64,000 bases of DNA from assembly GCF_031426495.1 (NCBI RefSeq), contig NZ_JANPLK010000083.1, forward strand, positions 1-64,000, read 5' to 3'. Shown piece after piece: positions 18,316 through 26,972 of this stretch (positions within the stretch are counted from its first letter, which is position 1; each line of letters opens with the position of its first letter). Both the position numbers and the translations under genes were made by a program. The stretch is from Gemmatimonas sp. GTDB taxonomy: Bacteria > Gemmatimonadota > Gemmatimonadetes > Gemmatimonadales > Gemmatimonadaceae. The notes below the pieces were generated by a model. The model was not told the DNA's origin, made no database searches, and saw nothing but the letters and a program-made list of their open reading frames with translations.

Positions 18316-18996
18316 ATGGCCACCTCCACAAATCCGGTGTCCGATACCGACGCGCTGGTGCGCTTTGCCAGGCGGGTCTCGCACGACATCAACAACTTCT
18401 CGACCGTCGTCCGGACCTACAGCGAGCTGCTGCTTTCCGATCTCCCCGAGGGCGATCCGATGCATGCCGACGTGGCCGAGATCCATCGGGCGGCTGACGC
18501 GACCGTTCGGTATATCCAGCGCGTCACGCAGTTTTCACGTGCGGGGAACATGCGACGGGGCCCCACGTTGGTGGACGACGGCATCACCGACGCATGCGAC
18601 TTCCTGGCGGCCGAGCTAGGCGGTCGGATTGTGGAGGTGGACCTTGGTGGCGGCCAGATTCAGGCGGACCCCAGCTGGTGGCGGGACGTGATGATCGAGC
18701 TGCTCCGCAACGCCCTCGACGCGGCCCCGGCGGGCAGCGTGATCGTGGTGCGCAGCGCGACGCAGGGCAGTACCGTCACGGTGGACGTCGAGGACGAGGG
18801 CGAGGGTATTCCGGCCGACTTGCAGGCGACGCTCACCGAGCCGTTCGTGACGGCCAAGCAGGGTGTGCGCGGAGCCGGAATCGGACTCGCTATCGTCGCC
18901 GCCTTCGTACACACGATTGGCGGCTCGATCCAGTTTGATCGGATCGACGGGGCCGCCGGTGCGCGCACCCGAGTGCGCGTCACCCTTCCCGCGTAG
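18316..18996 (+). CDS. Small cytoplasmic sensor histidine kinase
   Basis: 226 residues, with no membrane segment and no recognisable input domain. The phospho-acceptor helix is RRVSHDINNFSTVV (His near residue 23). The ATP-binding domain has the N box ELLRNALDA, G1 VEDEGEGIP and G2 RGAGIGLAIVAAF. It resembles the catalytic core of hybrid kinases, so a sensor or receiver partner must be encoded elsewhere. It converges on cheB; a link to chemotaxis is only suggested by position. Confidence 0.85.
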   Translation: MATSTNPVSDTDALVRFARRVSHDINNFSTVVRTYSELLLSDLPEGDPMHADVAEIHRAADATVRYIQRVTQFSRAGNMRRGPTLVDDGITDACDFLAAELGGRIVEVDLGGGQIQADPSWWRDVMIELLRNALDAAPAGSVIVVRSATQGSTVTVDVEDEGEGIPADLQATLTEPFVTAKQGVRGAGIGLAIVAAFVHTIGGSIQFDRIDGAAGARTRVRVTLPA

Positions 18997-19023
18997 CGCG
19001 GGGACCTTGCGCGACCCGCGCTA
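18994..19023. terminator. Bidirectional hairpin between the kinase gene and cheB
   Basis: A perfect 9-bp stem (TAGCGCGGG / CCCGCGCTA) with a 12-nt loop. The outermost three bases of each arm are the stop codons of the two convergent genes. No T-run follows, so it may terminate or stabilise both mRNAs. Confidence 0.6.
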
Positions 19024-20127
19024 GACGCGGTTGGCGGCGACCGCGTGAAGCAGCGCGTCGGCGATGCGGTCGAGCGGCAGCACATCCACCGCCGCGTCGA
19101 GCTTGACCGCTTCACGCGGCATGCCGTACACGACGCACGTCTCTTCGTTCTGCGCCACGGTGTAGGCGCCAGCCTCGCGCATGGCCAATAGGCCCTTGGC
19201 GCCGTCGGCACCCATACCGGTCAGCAGCGCGCCCACGGCATTGCGTCCGGCACTCCGCGCGACGCTTTGAAAAAGCACGTCCACGGCGGGACGCTGGTGA
19301 TGCACCTTGGGACCGTCCTTCACGCGCACCGCCCACCGCGCGCCGCTCGCCTGCAGCACCAGATGCTTTCCGCCCGGCGCCACGAGCGCGAGACCGGGCA
19401 CGGCAAAGTCCCCGTCCTTCGCCTCCTGCACCCGCATGGCACAGACCTGATCGAGTCGCTTGGCGAACGAGAGGGTGAAGTGTTCCGGCATGTGCTGCAC
19501 GATCACCGTGCCTGGCGCATCGACTGGAAACCGTCGAAGCACGTGCTCAAGCGCCTGTGTGCCACCGGTAGAGGCGCCGAGGGCGATGATCTTGTTGGTG
19601 GTGTTCAGCGACGCGATCGCCGAGCGGCCGGGCACCGGCGGTGCCTCGGCGGTGTCCACGCGCTTTACGACGCGCGCATGCGATGCGGCACGCACCGCGC
19701 GCACCAGCTCCTCCGCGACATCGCCGGCGGCAAGAGACGAACCCGGCTTGGCGATGACATCCACTGCGCCCAGCGCGAGCGCACGTAGTGCCGTTTCGCT
19801 GTTCTGCGGAGTGAGTGAGCTCACCACCACGACCGGCAGCGGGAAGTGCCGCATCAGCTTGGACAGAAACGACAGTCCGTCCATGCGCGGCATTTCGATA
19901 TCGAGCGTGATCACGTCAGGCCGCAACTGCACGATGCGCTCACGCGCGACGTACGGATCGGTGGCCGTGCCGACGACTTCGATGTCGTCATGCTTCGACA
20001 GCGCGTCGGAGAGGATACGACGCACAAGTGCAGAGTCGTCCACGATCAGGACGCGCACCACACCTGGCTTGCGCAGCGGTGAGCCGGAGCCGGGCAGCGG
20101 AGCACCCGGTGTGAGCGTCGTCGTCAC
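19021..20127 (-). CDS. cheB: CheB, chemotaxis protein-glutamate methylesterase
   Basis: Phosphorylation-activated enzyme that demethylates and deamidates chemoreceptors. The N-terminal receiver has VDDSALVRR, phospho-Asp in DVITLDIEMPRMDG and Lys in IAKPGSS. The C-terminal methylesterase has the triad Ser in LGASTGGT, His in VIVQHMPEHF and Asp in LTGMGADGAKG. 368 aa. The GTG start at 20127 overlaps the cheX stop (GTGA). Last gene of the cheW operon. Confidence 0.97.
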   Translation of the reverse strand: MTTTLTPGAPLPGSGSPLRKPGVVRVLIVDDSALVRRILSDALSKHDDIEVVGTATDPYVARERIVQLRPDVITLDIEMPRMDGLSFLSKLMRHFPLPVVVVSSLTPQNSETALRALALGAVDVIAKPGSSLAAGDVAEELVRAVRAASHARVVKRVDTAEAPPVPGRSAIASLNTTNKIIALGASTGGTQALEHVLRRFPVDAPGTVIVQHMPEHFTLSFAKRLDQVCAMRVQEAKDGDFAVPGLALVAPGGKHLVLQASGARWAVRVKDGPKVHHQRPAVDVLFQSVARSAGRNAVGALLTGMGADGAKGLLAMREAGAYTVAQNEETCVVYGMPREAVKLDAAVDVLPLDRIADALLHAVAANRV

Positions 20128-20624
20128 GCGGCGCTCACAGCACCTTGGGAGAGCGGCTCCGCACCGTCACGTTCTCCGAAAAAGTAGAGCACCGCTTCGG
20201 CGCGACCGTCTTCTACTCCGAACATGATGCTCGCTGATGGCGCGTCGTCATCGCGCGACACGACGTCGACGCCCTCGTGGACATGCGGCGCCGACAGATG
20301 AAACACGGCCTCGACACCTGCGATCACGGGCAGCACGTTGCCACAGATCACGTTCGCGATCTCTCCGAGCGCATCGCGCTGCAGGGGACGCTGACGGGAC
20401 GCATCCTCGCCCAGCATGTTCGCCGCGATCGACGACAGAATACTGGACGTGGCACGCAGCACGAGGCGACCGCGGAGCGGGCCGCGGAACTCCACCGACA
20501 CCGCGACGTCGAGCGGGGCCGCGGCCTGTTCCGGCGAAAGCTCATGCTCCGGAAAAAGGAGCGCGAGCTCCTCAAAAGTCGCTGTCGTCGCTCGCGACAG
20601 GGACTGGACCGTAGTACTCGGCAT
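20124..20624 (-). CDS. cheX: CheX-type CheY-P phosphatase
   Basis: 166 residues. ATG at 20624 is preceded by GGAG at good spacing. The ExxN active-site pattern of CheX/CheC is visible in ALGEIANVICGNVLPVIAG. In this family CheX hydrolyses CheY phosphate. It overlaps the upstream cheY by 53 nt and cheB by 4 nt, an unusually tight packing. Since a cheZ is also present (25402), the cell seems to have two kinds of phosphatase. It could instead be a FliN-less CheC paralogue. Confidence 0.85.
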   Translation of the reverse strand: MPSTTVQSLSRATTATFEELALLFPEHELSPEQAAAPLDVAVSVEFRGPLRGRLVLRATSSILSSIAANMLGEDASRQRPLQRDALGEIANVICGNVLPVIAGVEAVFHLSAPHVHEGVDVVSRDDDAPSASIMFGVEDGRAEAVLYFFGERDGAEPLSQGAVSAA

Positions 20625-21000
20625 CGGTAACTCCAGTAACACGCAGAATGGTATCGCGCAGGGTCTCTGGCGCGAACGGTTTACGGACAATCTCGGCACC
20701 TAATTCGTGGAGCGCCGCCAGACGGGTTTCGCTGCCTTCCGTGGAGACCACGATGACAGGCAGCGAGGCGGTTTCCGGTGCGGCGCGCAGACGCCGCAGC
20801 ATCTCCTCGCCATTCATCACCGGCATATTGATATCCAGGAGCAGCAGGTCTATCCACTGTTCCTGTAGGACGAACAGTCCTTCTTCGCCATTGCCGGCCT
20901 CGTGGACCGTACCGAGCGGAAGTCCACTCATCCTGAGGGTGCGCACGACCATCTGCCGCATGACGGCACTGTCGTCGACTACGAGAACGTTAAAGGCCAT
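20572..21000 (-). CDS. cheY: CheY-like single-domain response regulator
   Basis: 142 residues: a receiver domain with VVDDSAVMRQM, phospho-Asp in LLLLDINMPVMNG, Thr in VVSTEG and Lys in VRKPFAP, then a short acidic tail (VASDDSDF) that the other CheY of this window lacks. The tail is encoded inside the first codons of cheX in another frame. Likely target: the flagellar switch, or a phosphate sink. One of two CheY proteins here. Confidence 0.92.
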   Translation of the reverse strand: MAFNVLVVDDSAVMRQMVVRTLRMSGLPLGTVHEAGNGEEGLFVLQEQWIDLLLLDINMPVMNGEEMLRRLRAAPETASLPVIVVSTEGSETRLAALHELGAEIVRKPFAPETLRDTILRVTGVTDAEYYGPVPVASDDSDF

Positions 21001-21018
21001 GAGTCGGGTTCCAGTGCA

Positions 21019-21531
21019 TCAGAGCTTACTTTCGGCGCCGTTGATCTTGAGCGTGACCTCGCCTGTGGCCACGTCCACCCACATGGTGCGGGACGTCTGT
21101 ACTCCCCCGGTATCGTGCGCGTGCACGAGCACTCCGTTCTTCCACAGTAGCTTGCGCAGCGCGATCATGTTGCGCTTGCCGATCTGGAAGCGATCGTCTT
21201 CCTCCCGAGCGCCGGCGTGCGCGCCACCGGCCACCTTCACCTGCATTCGCTCTTTCTTCGCGCCGAGCTTGTAGCACTCTTTGAACAGGAGCGGCACGCC
21301 ACTGTCCACGAACATGGCGGGATTGTCCTTCATCTTGGCCTCGTCGATGGTTCCCGTGGGCAACATGACGTGGAGCATCCCCGCTACGGAGACGACCGGA
21401 TCATAAACCACGATACCAAGACAGCTGCCAAGGGCATAGGTGATGATCCGCTCGCCCGCCGTGTTCGACACTTTGACATCGGCGACACCAACGACTCGAT
21501 CGACCGCGCGCACAGGCGCAATCGTACCCAC
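21019..21531 (-). CDS. cheD: CheD, chemoreceptor glutamine deamidase
   Basis: 170 residues. The catalytic Cys/His/Thr set is present: Thr and Cys in TYALGSCLGIVVYD (residues 31 and 37) and His in GMLHVMLP (54). The family signature KVAGGAHAG follows. GTG start at 21531, 1 nt after the cheR stop. CheD deamidates receptor Gln residues and binds CheC/CheX-type phosphatases in other bacteria, so its company with cheX is sensible. Confidence 0.95.
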   Translation of the reverse strand: MGTIAPVRAVDRVVGVADVKVSNTAGERIITYALGSCLGIVVYDPVVSVAGMLHVMLPTGTIDEAKMKDNPAMFVDSGVPLLFKECYKLGAKKERMQVKVAGGAHAGAREEDDRFQIGKRNMIALRKLLWKNGVLVHAHDTGGVQTSRTMWVDVATGEVTLKINGAESKL

Positions 21532-21532
21532 G

Positions 21533-22372
21533 CTACTTCACGTAGACGGCAGGCTGCACATACCGGAAACGGTGTGTGAGGCCCGTGAGACTTTCCGAAT
21601 GTCCTACGAAGAGATGTCCACCGGGACGGAGCAGCGCCCAATAGCGCTCGACGAGCTGCTGCTGGGTTGCTTTGTCGAAATAGATCATGACATTGCGACA
21701 GAGAATGGCGTCGAACGGCCCCTGCATCGGCCACCGTTCCATCAGATTCAGCTTCGCGAAATGGACCAGTCGCCGGAGCGGCTTGCCCGCCTCGCACACT
21801 TCGCGGCCCTGGGGGTCGCGCGTGCGGGTCCAGTACTTCTGCATCCACCCGGCCGGCACGTCGGCCATGTTCTCGGACGGATACGTGGCTGCCTTCGCCG
21901 TGGCCAGCACGCGATGACTGAGGTCGGTCGCGAGAATGCGTACGTCACACTTACTGATGTCACTGAAACTCTCATTGGCCAGCATCGCCAGCGTGTAGGG
22001 CTCTTCACCGCTCGAACATCCGGCGCTCCAGATCCGCACCGGTCCCTTCAACGTCGGGAAAACCGCCTCGCGCAGGTAGTCGAAATGCGACGCCTCGCGC
22101 AGAAAGCTGGTTTTGTTCGTGGTCAGCGCGTCGATCATCTCGGCAAATTCGCGGCGCGACGGCTCCTTCTCCACGAAGTCGAGATAGGCATCGAAGTCGG
22201 GCAGATTGAGCTTGCGCAGCCGCTTGGCCAGACGGGCGCGAACGAGCCCCTCCTTGCCCTCGCGCATGCGGATGCCCGCGTGCTCATGGAGCACCTCGGT
22301 GATTCGCGAAAACTGCGCGGGAGAGATCTCGCATTCCGTGAAGAACGCGCTGCTGGTGGTCGGGGCAGACAT
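21533..22372 (-). CDS. cheR: CheR, chemotaxis protein methyltransferase
   Basis: SAM-dependent enzyme methylating receptor Glu residues. The N-terminal helical domain (RLAKRLRKLNLPDFDAYL) is typical. The SAM site is WSAGCSSGEEPYTLAML and FDAILCRNVMIYFD is the second conserved block. 279 aa, normal length. Sits 7 nt after cheW and before cheD in the same operon. Confidence 0.97.
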   Translation of the reverse strand: MSAPTTSSAFFTECEISPAQFSRITEVLHEHAGIRMREGKEGLVRARLAKRLRKLNLPDFDAYLDFVEKEPSRREFAEMIDALTTNKTSFLREASHFDYLREAVFPTLKGPVRIWSAGCSSGEEPYTLAMLANESFSDISKCDVRILATDLSHRVLATAKAATYPSENMADVPAGWMQKYWTRTRDPQGREVCEAGKPLRRLVHFAKLNLMERWPMQGPFDAILCRNVMIYFDKATQQQLVERYWALLRPGGHLFVGHSESLTGLTHRFRYVQPAVYVK

Positions 22373-22379
22373 CGGAAAA

Positions 22380-22883
22380 TCAGGCCGCGTGCGACTGCGC
22401 GGCTTCGAGCGCCGCGATCTCGCTGCTGGCGAGCACCTTGTCGATGTCGAGCAGCAACTTCACACGTCCGCCGGCCTTGCCGATGCCGAGCAGGAACTCC
22501 GTGCGGATGCCGGCGCCGAAGCTGGGCGCGTCCTCGATGTCCGCTTCCGCGATCGCGACCACTTCACTTACGCGATCGACCACGATGCCGGTCTGGATGC
22601 CGCGCATCTGCACGACGATGATACAGCTGTCCTCGCTGCCGTCGTACTCCATGCTGAACTTGCTGCGGAGGTCCGTGATCGGAATGACTTTGCCGCGCAG
22701 GTTGATCACGCCGCGCACGAACTCCGGCATGCGCGGGACGCGCGTGATCGGCTGCATGCCGATGATCTCGCTCACCTTCAGAATCTCGAGGCCGTACTCT
22801 TCGCTGGCGAGAAAGAAGGTGAGATACTTGCCCGCGCGGGACTGCGTGGCGACGGTGGCATCCGATTCAGTATGCGCGCTCAT
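22380..22883 (-). CDS. cheW: CheW, receptor-kinase coupling protein
   Basis: 167 residues of the CheW SH3-like fold: FFLASEEYGLEILKVSEII near the start, FVRGVINLRGKVIPITDL in the centre and VVDRVSEVVAIAEADIED after it. First gene of cheW-R-D-Y-X-B; a sigma-28-type promoter lies about 56 bp upstream of the start. Confidence 0.96.
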   Translation of the reverse strand: MSAHTESDATVATQSRAGKYLTFFLASEEYGLEILKVSEIIGMQPITRVPRMPEFVRGVINLRGKVIPITDLRSKFSMEYDGSEDSCIIVVQMRGIQTGIVVDRVSEVVAIAEADIEDAPSFGAGIRTEFLLGIGKAGGRVKLLLDIDKVLASSEIAALEAAQSHAA

Positions 22884-22938
22884 GGCTCGCTCGACTTGGA
22901 AAGAGGGTTCTCGGGTCGCACGACCCGTCTGCTGTGGT

Positions 22939-22966
22939 GTATCGGCGCCCCCTCGTCGGAGCTTGA
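22939..22966 (-). promoter_or_regulatory. Sigma-28 promoter for the cheW operon
   Basis: Minus-strand TCAA, a 16-nt spacer, then GCCGATAC. This is the FliA consensus TAAA-N15-GCCGATAA with one -35 mismatch and one extra spacer base. The spacing is the same as in the flgM and cheA promoters of this window. Confidence 0.7.
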
Positions 22967-23027
22967 CTCGAACATGTGTTGCTCAAAGGTCCCAGCGACA
23001 CCGGAACCCGCAATGACTACGTCGTGA

Positions 23028-25223
23028 TCAGGCGGCGGCCTGTCGGTCGCGGCGCACAGGCGACGGCTCGTGGCTCTGCGCCAACGCTACGGTTTCGGTG
23101 ACGTCAAGGATGAGTCCCACGCGACCGTCACCCAGGATCGCGCCACCGCTCACGCCCGGTACCTTCCCGAGGCCGTCGCCGAGCGTCTTGGCCACGACCT
23201 GTTGCTGGCCGAGGAGATCGTCCACCAGCAGGGCGGTACGGCGATCGCCGTCGCCGACGATCATCAGCAGCCCATCGAGCGGCGACTGCACCGCGCCGTG
23301 CACGTCAAAGAGACGGTGCAGGCGAATGATGGGCAGGAGTTCACCGCGCAGCAGCACCGCTTCGCCGCGTCCTACGACGGTCGAGAGCATCGACTGCTCC
23401 GGACGGAAGCTCATGTGGATATGCGTGAGCGGGATGATGAAGCGTTCGTCGCCGACGCGGACGAGCATGCCGTCGGTCACGGCAAGCGTGAGAGGCAGGC
23501 GAATCGCGAACGTCGTGCCCTTACCCGGCGCCGACGTGATGTCGATGCGTCCTCGAATCTTCTCGAGGTTCCGGCGCACCACGTCCATCCCGACGCCGCG
23601 TCCCGAAATGTCGGTGATCTGTTCGGCGGTCGAGAAGCCAGGCGCGAAGATCAGATTGAACACGTCGCTGTCCGTCATGCCCTTGTCGCTCTCGATCAAG
23701 CCCTTCTCGATCGCTTTCTTCACGATTTTATCGCGATGGAGGCCGCGCCCGTCGTCCTTGAGCTCCACCACCACGTTGCCTGACGCGTGATAGGCATGCA
23801 GACGAACCACACCGAGACGCGGCTTGCCGTTCGCGACGCGCTCATCGGGCCCTTCCACGCCGTGGTCCACCGCGTTGCGCACCATGTGCACGAGCGGATC
23901 GCCAAGCACGTCCACCATGTTGCGATCGATTTCGACATCGTCGCCATCGGTGACGAACTGCACCGTCTTGGCAGCCTTCGAGGCCGTGTCGCGCACGACG
24001 CGCGTGAGCTTCTGGAACGTGGCGCGGAGTGGGACCATGCGCATAGACATGCTGAGATCCTGCAGCTCGCGGACGATCTTGCCGGCGTGCGTGACCTTGC
24101 GCAGGAGCTCGTGCTGCTTGCCCGCGCCGAAGAGTTCGTCGCCGGCGATCATCGACTGCGCGATCACCAGTTCGCCGACCATGTCGATCATGCGGTCGAG
24201 GCGATCGGTACGCACGCGGATCGTGGCATCGGCGTTCGACTCCACGCGCGGCTTGTTGTTATTCCCGCTGGCCGCGGCCGCCGACGGCGAGGCGACCGCC
24301 GTGTTCGACGTCGTGGCGATCGGGAAGATGTCATCGGTGTCGGACACGGCCCGCACGGCAGCGGGCGCGAGCGGTTGGACCACCGGCAGCATGACGCCGT
24401 CCGCGTCGCGCGCGGGGTCATAGGCGGCGAGGGCGTCGAGGAGCTCGTGGTAGCCATCGGGAATGGGCAGCTTGCCGTCGCCGTTCAGGCCGGTTTCCAC
24501 CGACATGAGCAGCGCCTTCAGCATGTCCGCCGAGCGCAGCGAAAGATCGGCGCACCCCTTGGTGTAGGCGATTTCCTTGTCGCGCACGCGACTCAACAGG
24601 GATTCCGCTTCATGCGCGAAGGCGGCGATGCGAGAGAGTCCCAGGAAGGCCGAGGTGCCCTTTACGGTGTGAAAGGCGCGGAAGACCGTGTTGACCGCTT
24701 CTTCGTGGTCGGGGAATTCCTCGAGTTGCAGCAGCGCGGCTTCGGAGTGCACCACGCACTCGTTGCTCTCCGTGATGAAGTCGGGGAGCAAGTCGCGGTC
24801 GGCATCATCCGGCAACTGATCGACGCCCACGTGGTGCTGCAGCGAGCGCGTCTGCTCGTGTGGCGCCTCGGGTTCGTCGAGCGCGAAGACGGGTACGCTG
24901 GCGGTCACGGCGGCGGCGGCCGTCTCCGCAGCGCGCGCCACGATGCGATCGGCCGGCGACACGCTGCCTTCGCTCGCGCGCATGGCCTCCTCGATCGCAC
25001 CGCTGACATCGGCGAAGGCGGCGGGAATATCGGGTGCGGTGCCATTGACGATGGTGCCGAGCACGCGCGCCGCACGGGCGACAAAAGGCTGCGCGCGGTG
25101 CGGCACGCGATTCTCGAAGGCGAGATCGGTGAGCGCTTCGCGCAGCATCGCGAGATCGGCGGTATCGGTTGCTTCCAGCTGCATCAGCAGCGTGGCGGCA
25201 TCATCGAGATTCAGAGAGGACAC
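23028..25223 (-). CDS. cheA: CheA, chemotaxis histidine kinase
   Basis: About 731 residues. The Hpt domain has its phospho-His in FRAFHTVKGTSAFLGL (near residue 186). Dimerisation helices (RLDRMIDMVGELVIAQ) precede the ATP-binding domain, with HMVRNAVDHGVE, DDGRGL and GRGVGMDVVRRN. The last ~140 residues are the CheW-like coupling domain. No separate P2 domain is obvious. The start is GTG 25223; a TTG at 25229 is also possible. It is the only gene of its transcript, with its own sigma-28 promoter. Confidence 0.96.
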   Translation of the reverse strand: MSSLNLDDAATLLMQLEATDTADLAMLREALTDLAFENRVPHRAQPFVARAARVLGTIVNGTAPDIPAAFADVSGAIEEAMRASEGSVSPADRIVARAAETAAAAVTASVPVFALDEPEAPHEQTRSLQHHVGVDQLPDDADRDLLPDFITESNECVVHSEAALLQLEEFPDHEEAVNTVFRAFHTVKGTSAFLGLSRIAAFAHEAESLLSRVRDKEIAYTKGCADLSLRSADMLKALLMSVETGLNGDGKLPIPDGYHELLDALAAYDPARDADGVMLPVVQPLAPAAVRAVSDTDDIFPIATTSNTAVASPSAAAASGNNNKPRVESNADATIRVRTDRLDRMIDMVGELVIAQSMIAGDELFGAGKQHELLRKVTHAGKIVRELQDLSMSMRMVPLRATFQKLTRVVRDTASKAAKTVQFVTDGDDVEIDRNMVDVLGDPLVHMVRNAVDHGVEGPDERVANGKPRLGVVRLHAYHASGNVVVELKDDGRGLHRDKIVKKAIEKGLIESDKGMTDSDVFNLIFAPGFSTAEQITDISGRGVGMDVVRRNLEKIRGRIDITSAPGKGTTFAIRLPLTLAVTDGMLVRVGDERFIIPLTHIHMSFRPEQSMLSTVVGRGEAVLLRGELLPIIRLHRLFDVHGAVQSPLDGLLMIVGDGDRRTALLVDDLLGQQQVVAKTLGDGLGKVPGVSGGAILGDGRVGLILDVTETVALAQSHEPSPVRRDRQAAA

Positions 25224-25281
25224 GGGCAAACCGTCGGAGGGCGGCAGTCGGTACCCAGGCGGGTACGATCATCATTGAGCA

Positions 25282-25309
25282 GTATCGGCTCGAAGGGTCA
25301 TCAGGTTTA
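25282..25309 (-). promoter_or_regulatory. Sigma-28 promoter for cheA
   Basis: Minus-strand TAAA, 16-nt spacer, GCCGATAC, ending about 60 bp before the cheA start. Full -35 match and 7 of 8 at -10. Confidence 0.8.
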
Positions 25310-25343
25310 CCACTGTCTACCGATTGGACACCGGAACGACGAA

Positions 25344-25371
25344 CGGCCCGTACCGGTGAAGGTACGGGCCG
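25344..25371 (-). terminator. Hairpin terminator after cheZ
   Basis: Perfect 11-bp stem CGGCCCGTACC / GGTACGGGCCG with a 6-nt loop, between the cheZ stop and the cheA promoter. On the minus strand it is followed by TTCGTCGTTCC, a weak T-rich tail. It separates the flgM-cheY-cheZ unit from cheA. Confidence 0.75.
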
Positions 25372-25401
25372 CCGTGGTCACGCGTCGGAGCGGGGGGGAC
25401 G

Positions 25402-26097
25402 CTACGCCGCGGGAGCGCGCACGGCAGTGAAGATCTCGTCGGCCAGCGCTTGACGTGTTTCCGCGTTGAGCGTCGAGGCATTCGGATCGTAGGTCGCTTC
25501 ATCGGGCGCACCGTGCTGCCCGTTTGCAATAACCTTCACATGGTCCGCGTTGCTATCGAAAAGTTTGGCCACGTCGAGCAGCCGGTTCTCCATCTCGACC
25601 AGTACCGCCGATGCGTGTGAGAGCTGCTGCGACGTGATGTCCTGGAACTGGAGCGCACCCATCATGAGAAAGAGCTCGTCGCGCAGATTGGCGCGAATCC
25701 CACCGGCTTTCTCCCGATCAGGGCTTTCCCCGGCATCGATCGTATCGAGCTCGTCGACCATCTGCGTGGCGCGATCGCAGGCGTCCATGATGTTGATCGC
25801 CGCGTCCTCCGTTGCCGACGTGACTTCACGGATCTTCTCGTGCGTCGTCGCAAGCTTCTCGAGCGCCGTCGTCTGCAGCGCGGCGCGGCTCTCGCGCAAG
25901 CGCGACAAGACGTTCAGGATCTGCGCGTTCGCCTGTTCGAGAATCTGCGGAAGTTCGGACAGCGAGAGCAGCGGAACGATACGCGCCGACGGCTCTGCGG
26001 CGTCTCGGACATCATGCATGCCTGACAGCTCATGGTCGACGAGGCGGAGGGCCGCCTCGGACTCGTACAGGACTTCCTGCGCACGGCTACTGGTCAT
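25402..26097 (-). CDS. cheZ: CheZ-family CheY-P phosphatase
   Basis: 231 residues, almost all helical. The CheZ catalytic signature is visible as GALQFQDITSQQLSHA near residue 150, with the conserved Asp-x-x-x-Gln arrangement. A long N-terminal helix pair and a short C-terminal CheY-binding helix (ETRQALADEIFTAV) fit the family. Located directly after cheY. Confidence 0.88.
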   Translation of the reverse strand: MTSSRAQEVLYESEAALRLVDHELSGMHDVRDAAEPSARIVPLLSLSELPQILEQANAQILNVLSRLRESRAALQTTALEKLATTHEKIREVTSATEDAAINIMDACDRATQMVDELDTIDAGESPDREKAGGIRANLRDELFLMMGALQFQDITSQQLSHASAVLVEMENRLLDVAKLFDSNADHVKVIANGQHGAPDEATYDPNASTLNAETRQALADEIFTAVRAPAA

Positions 26098-26108
26098 TGA
26101 ACTGGTCC

Positions 26109-26480
26109 TCAGGCCGCGGCTGCCGGGAGGAGCGCGTCGATCTTCTCCTTCAGCACCTGCGGAGTGAATGGCTTGACAATGTAGTTGTTCACGCCTGCTT
26201 CCATTGCCGTCAGGATGTCTTCCTTCACGGAACGCGCCGTCACCATCAGAACGGGAACATGGCGGCCATCATCACGCGACCGGAGCACTTTCGTGAACTC
26301 AGTGCCGCTCATGTTGGGCATGTTCCAGTCCGTGATCACGAACTTGATCGAACTGTCGAACTTCGCCAACGCTTCCTGACCGTCGCCGGCTTCGACGGTG
26401 TCGTTGAAGCCGATCCGCTGCAGCGAATTGATTACGATGCGCCGCATAGTCGCGGAATCGTCCACCACAAGGAACTTCAT
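26109..26480 (-). CDS. cheY: CheY, flagellar-switch response regulator
   Basis: 123 residues, the length of classical CheY. VVDDSATMRRIVINSLQ holds the acidic pair, ITDWNMPNMSG holds the phospho-Asp, and Thr (VTAR) and Lys (VKPFTP) are in place. It is paired with cheZ and downstream of flgM, so it is the best candidate for the CheY that binds FliM. Confidence 0.95.
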   Translation of the reverse strand: MKFLVVDDSATMRRIVINSLQRIGFNDTVEAGDGQEALAKFDSSIKFVITDWNMPNMSGTEFTKVLRSRDDGRHVPVLMVTARSVKEDILTAMEAGVNNYIVKPFTPQVLKEKIDALLPAAAA

Positions 26481-26523
26481 ACAGCCGGTCTCCTGATCGT
26501 GCCGGTCGGAGTGGGCCGCAGAC

Positions 26524-26811
26524 CTACAGGTCGCCGCGCGTCAGAATGCGGCGCGCTACCTGGTCCACGACATCGAGAGTGTTGTAGGCGCCCGTGAGCA
26601 CCTTCGTGCGTAGCTCAGCCACACGTTCCGGGTTCAGGGCGTTCGCCTGCTCAGTATTCAGGCGACGACCCGCGTCCGAAATCTGGACCGAGTCCGACTT
26701 GACCGGCTTGGTGGCCGGTGACTGCGTGATCTCCTGCGCGGGACGCTGGACGGCAGGGCTGCTCGTCGGCGTCGGGCGTAGTGGATCGAAACTGCTTCCG
26801 TGTATTCGCAT
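26524..26811 (-). CDS. flgM: FlgM, anti-sigma-28 factor
   Basis: 95 residues. The N-terminal half is Pro/Ser/Thr-rich and disordered. The conserved part DSVQISDAGRRL is followed by the sigma-binding helices ERVAELRTKVLTGAYNTLD and QVARRIL. FlgM holds FliA until the hook is finished and is then exported. SD GAGGAGGAGG sits upstream of the ATG, with its own sigma-28 promoter, giving the usual feedback loop. First gene of flgM-cheY-cheZ. Confidence 0.92.
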   Translation of the reverse strand: MRIHGSSFDPLRPTPTSSPAVQRPAQEITQSPATKPVKSDSVQISDAGRRLNTEQANALNPERVAELRTKVLTGAYNTLDVVDQVARRILTRGDL

Positions 26812-26836
26812 AAGGGTTCCTCCTCCTCACATGGGA

Positions 26837-26864
26837 CTATCGGCAGGAATGGCGCGCAACTTTA
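26837..26864 (-). promoter_or_regulatory. Sigma-28 promoter for flgM
   Basis: Minus-strand TAAAGTTG, 12 nt, GCCGATAG (TAAA-N16-GCCGATAG). Near-perfect FliA promoter, 26 bp before the flgM ATG. Confidence 0.85.
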
Positions 26865-26972
26865 CAGGTCGGAAGGATTTCCTTATCCCGGAAAGCGACG
26901 TCCCTGTCGCCCAGGTGGTGCGGGTGGAGCCCGTTCGGGACCTAACGACAGTCCCGGCGGTCGTGCAACGCT

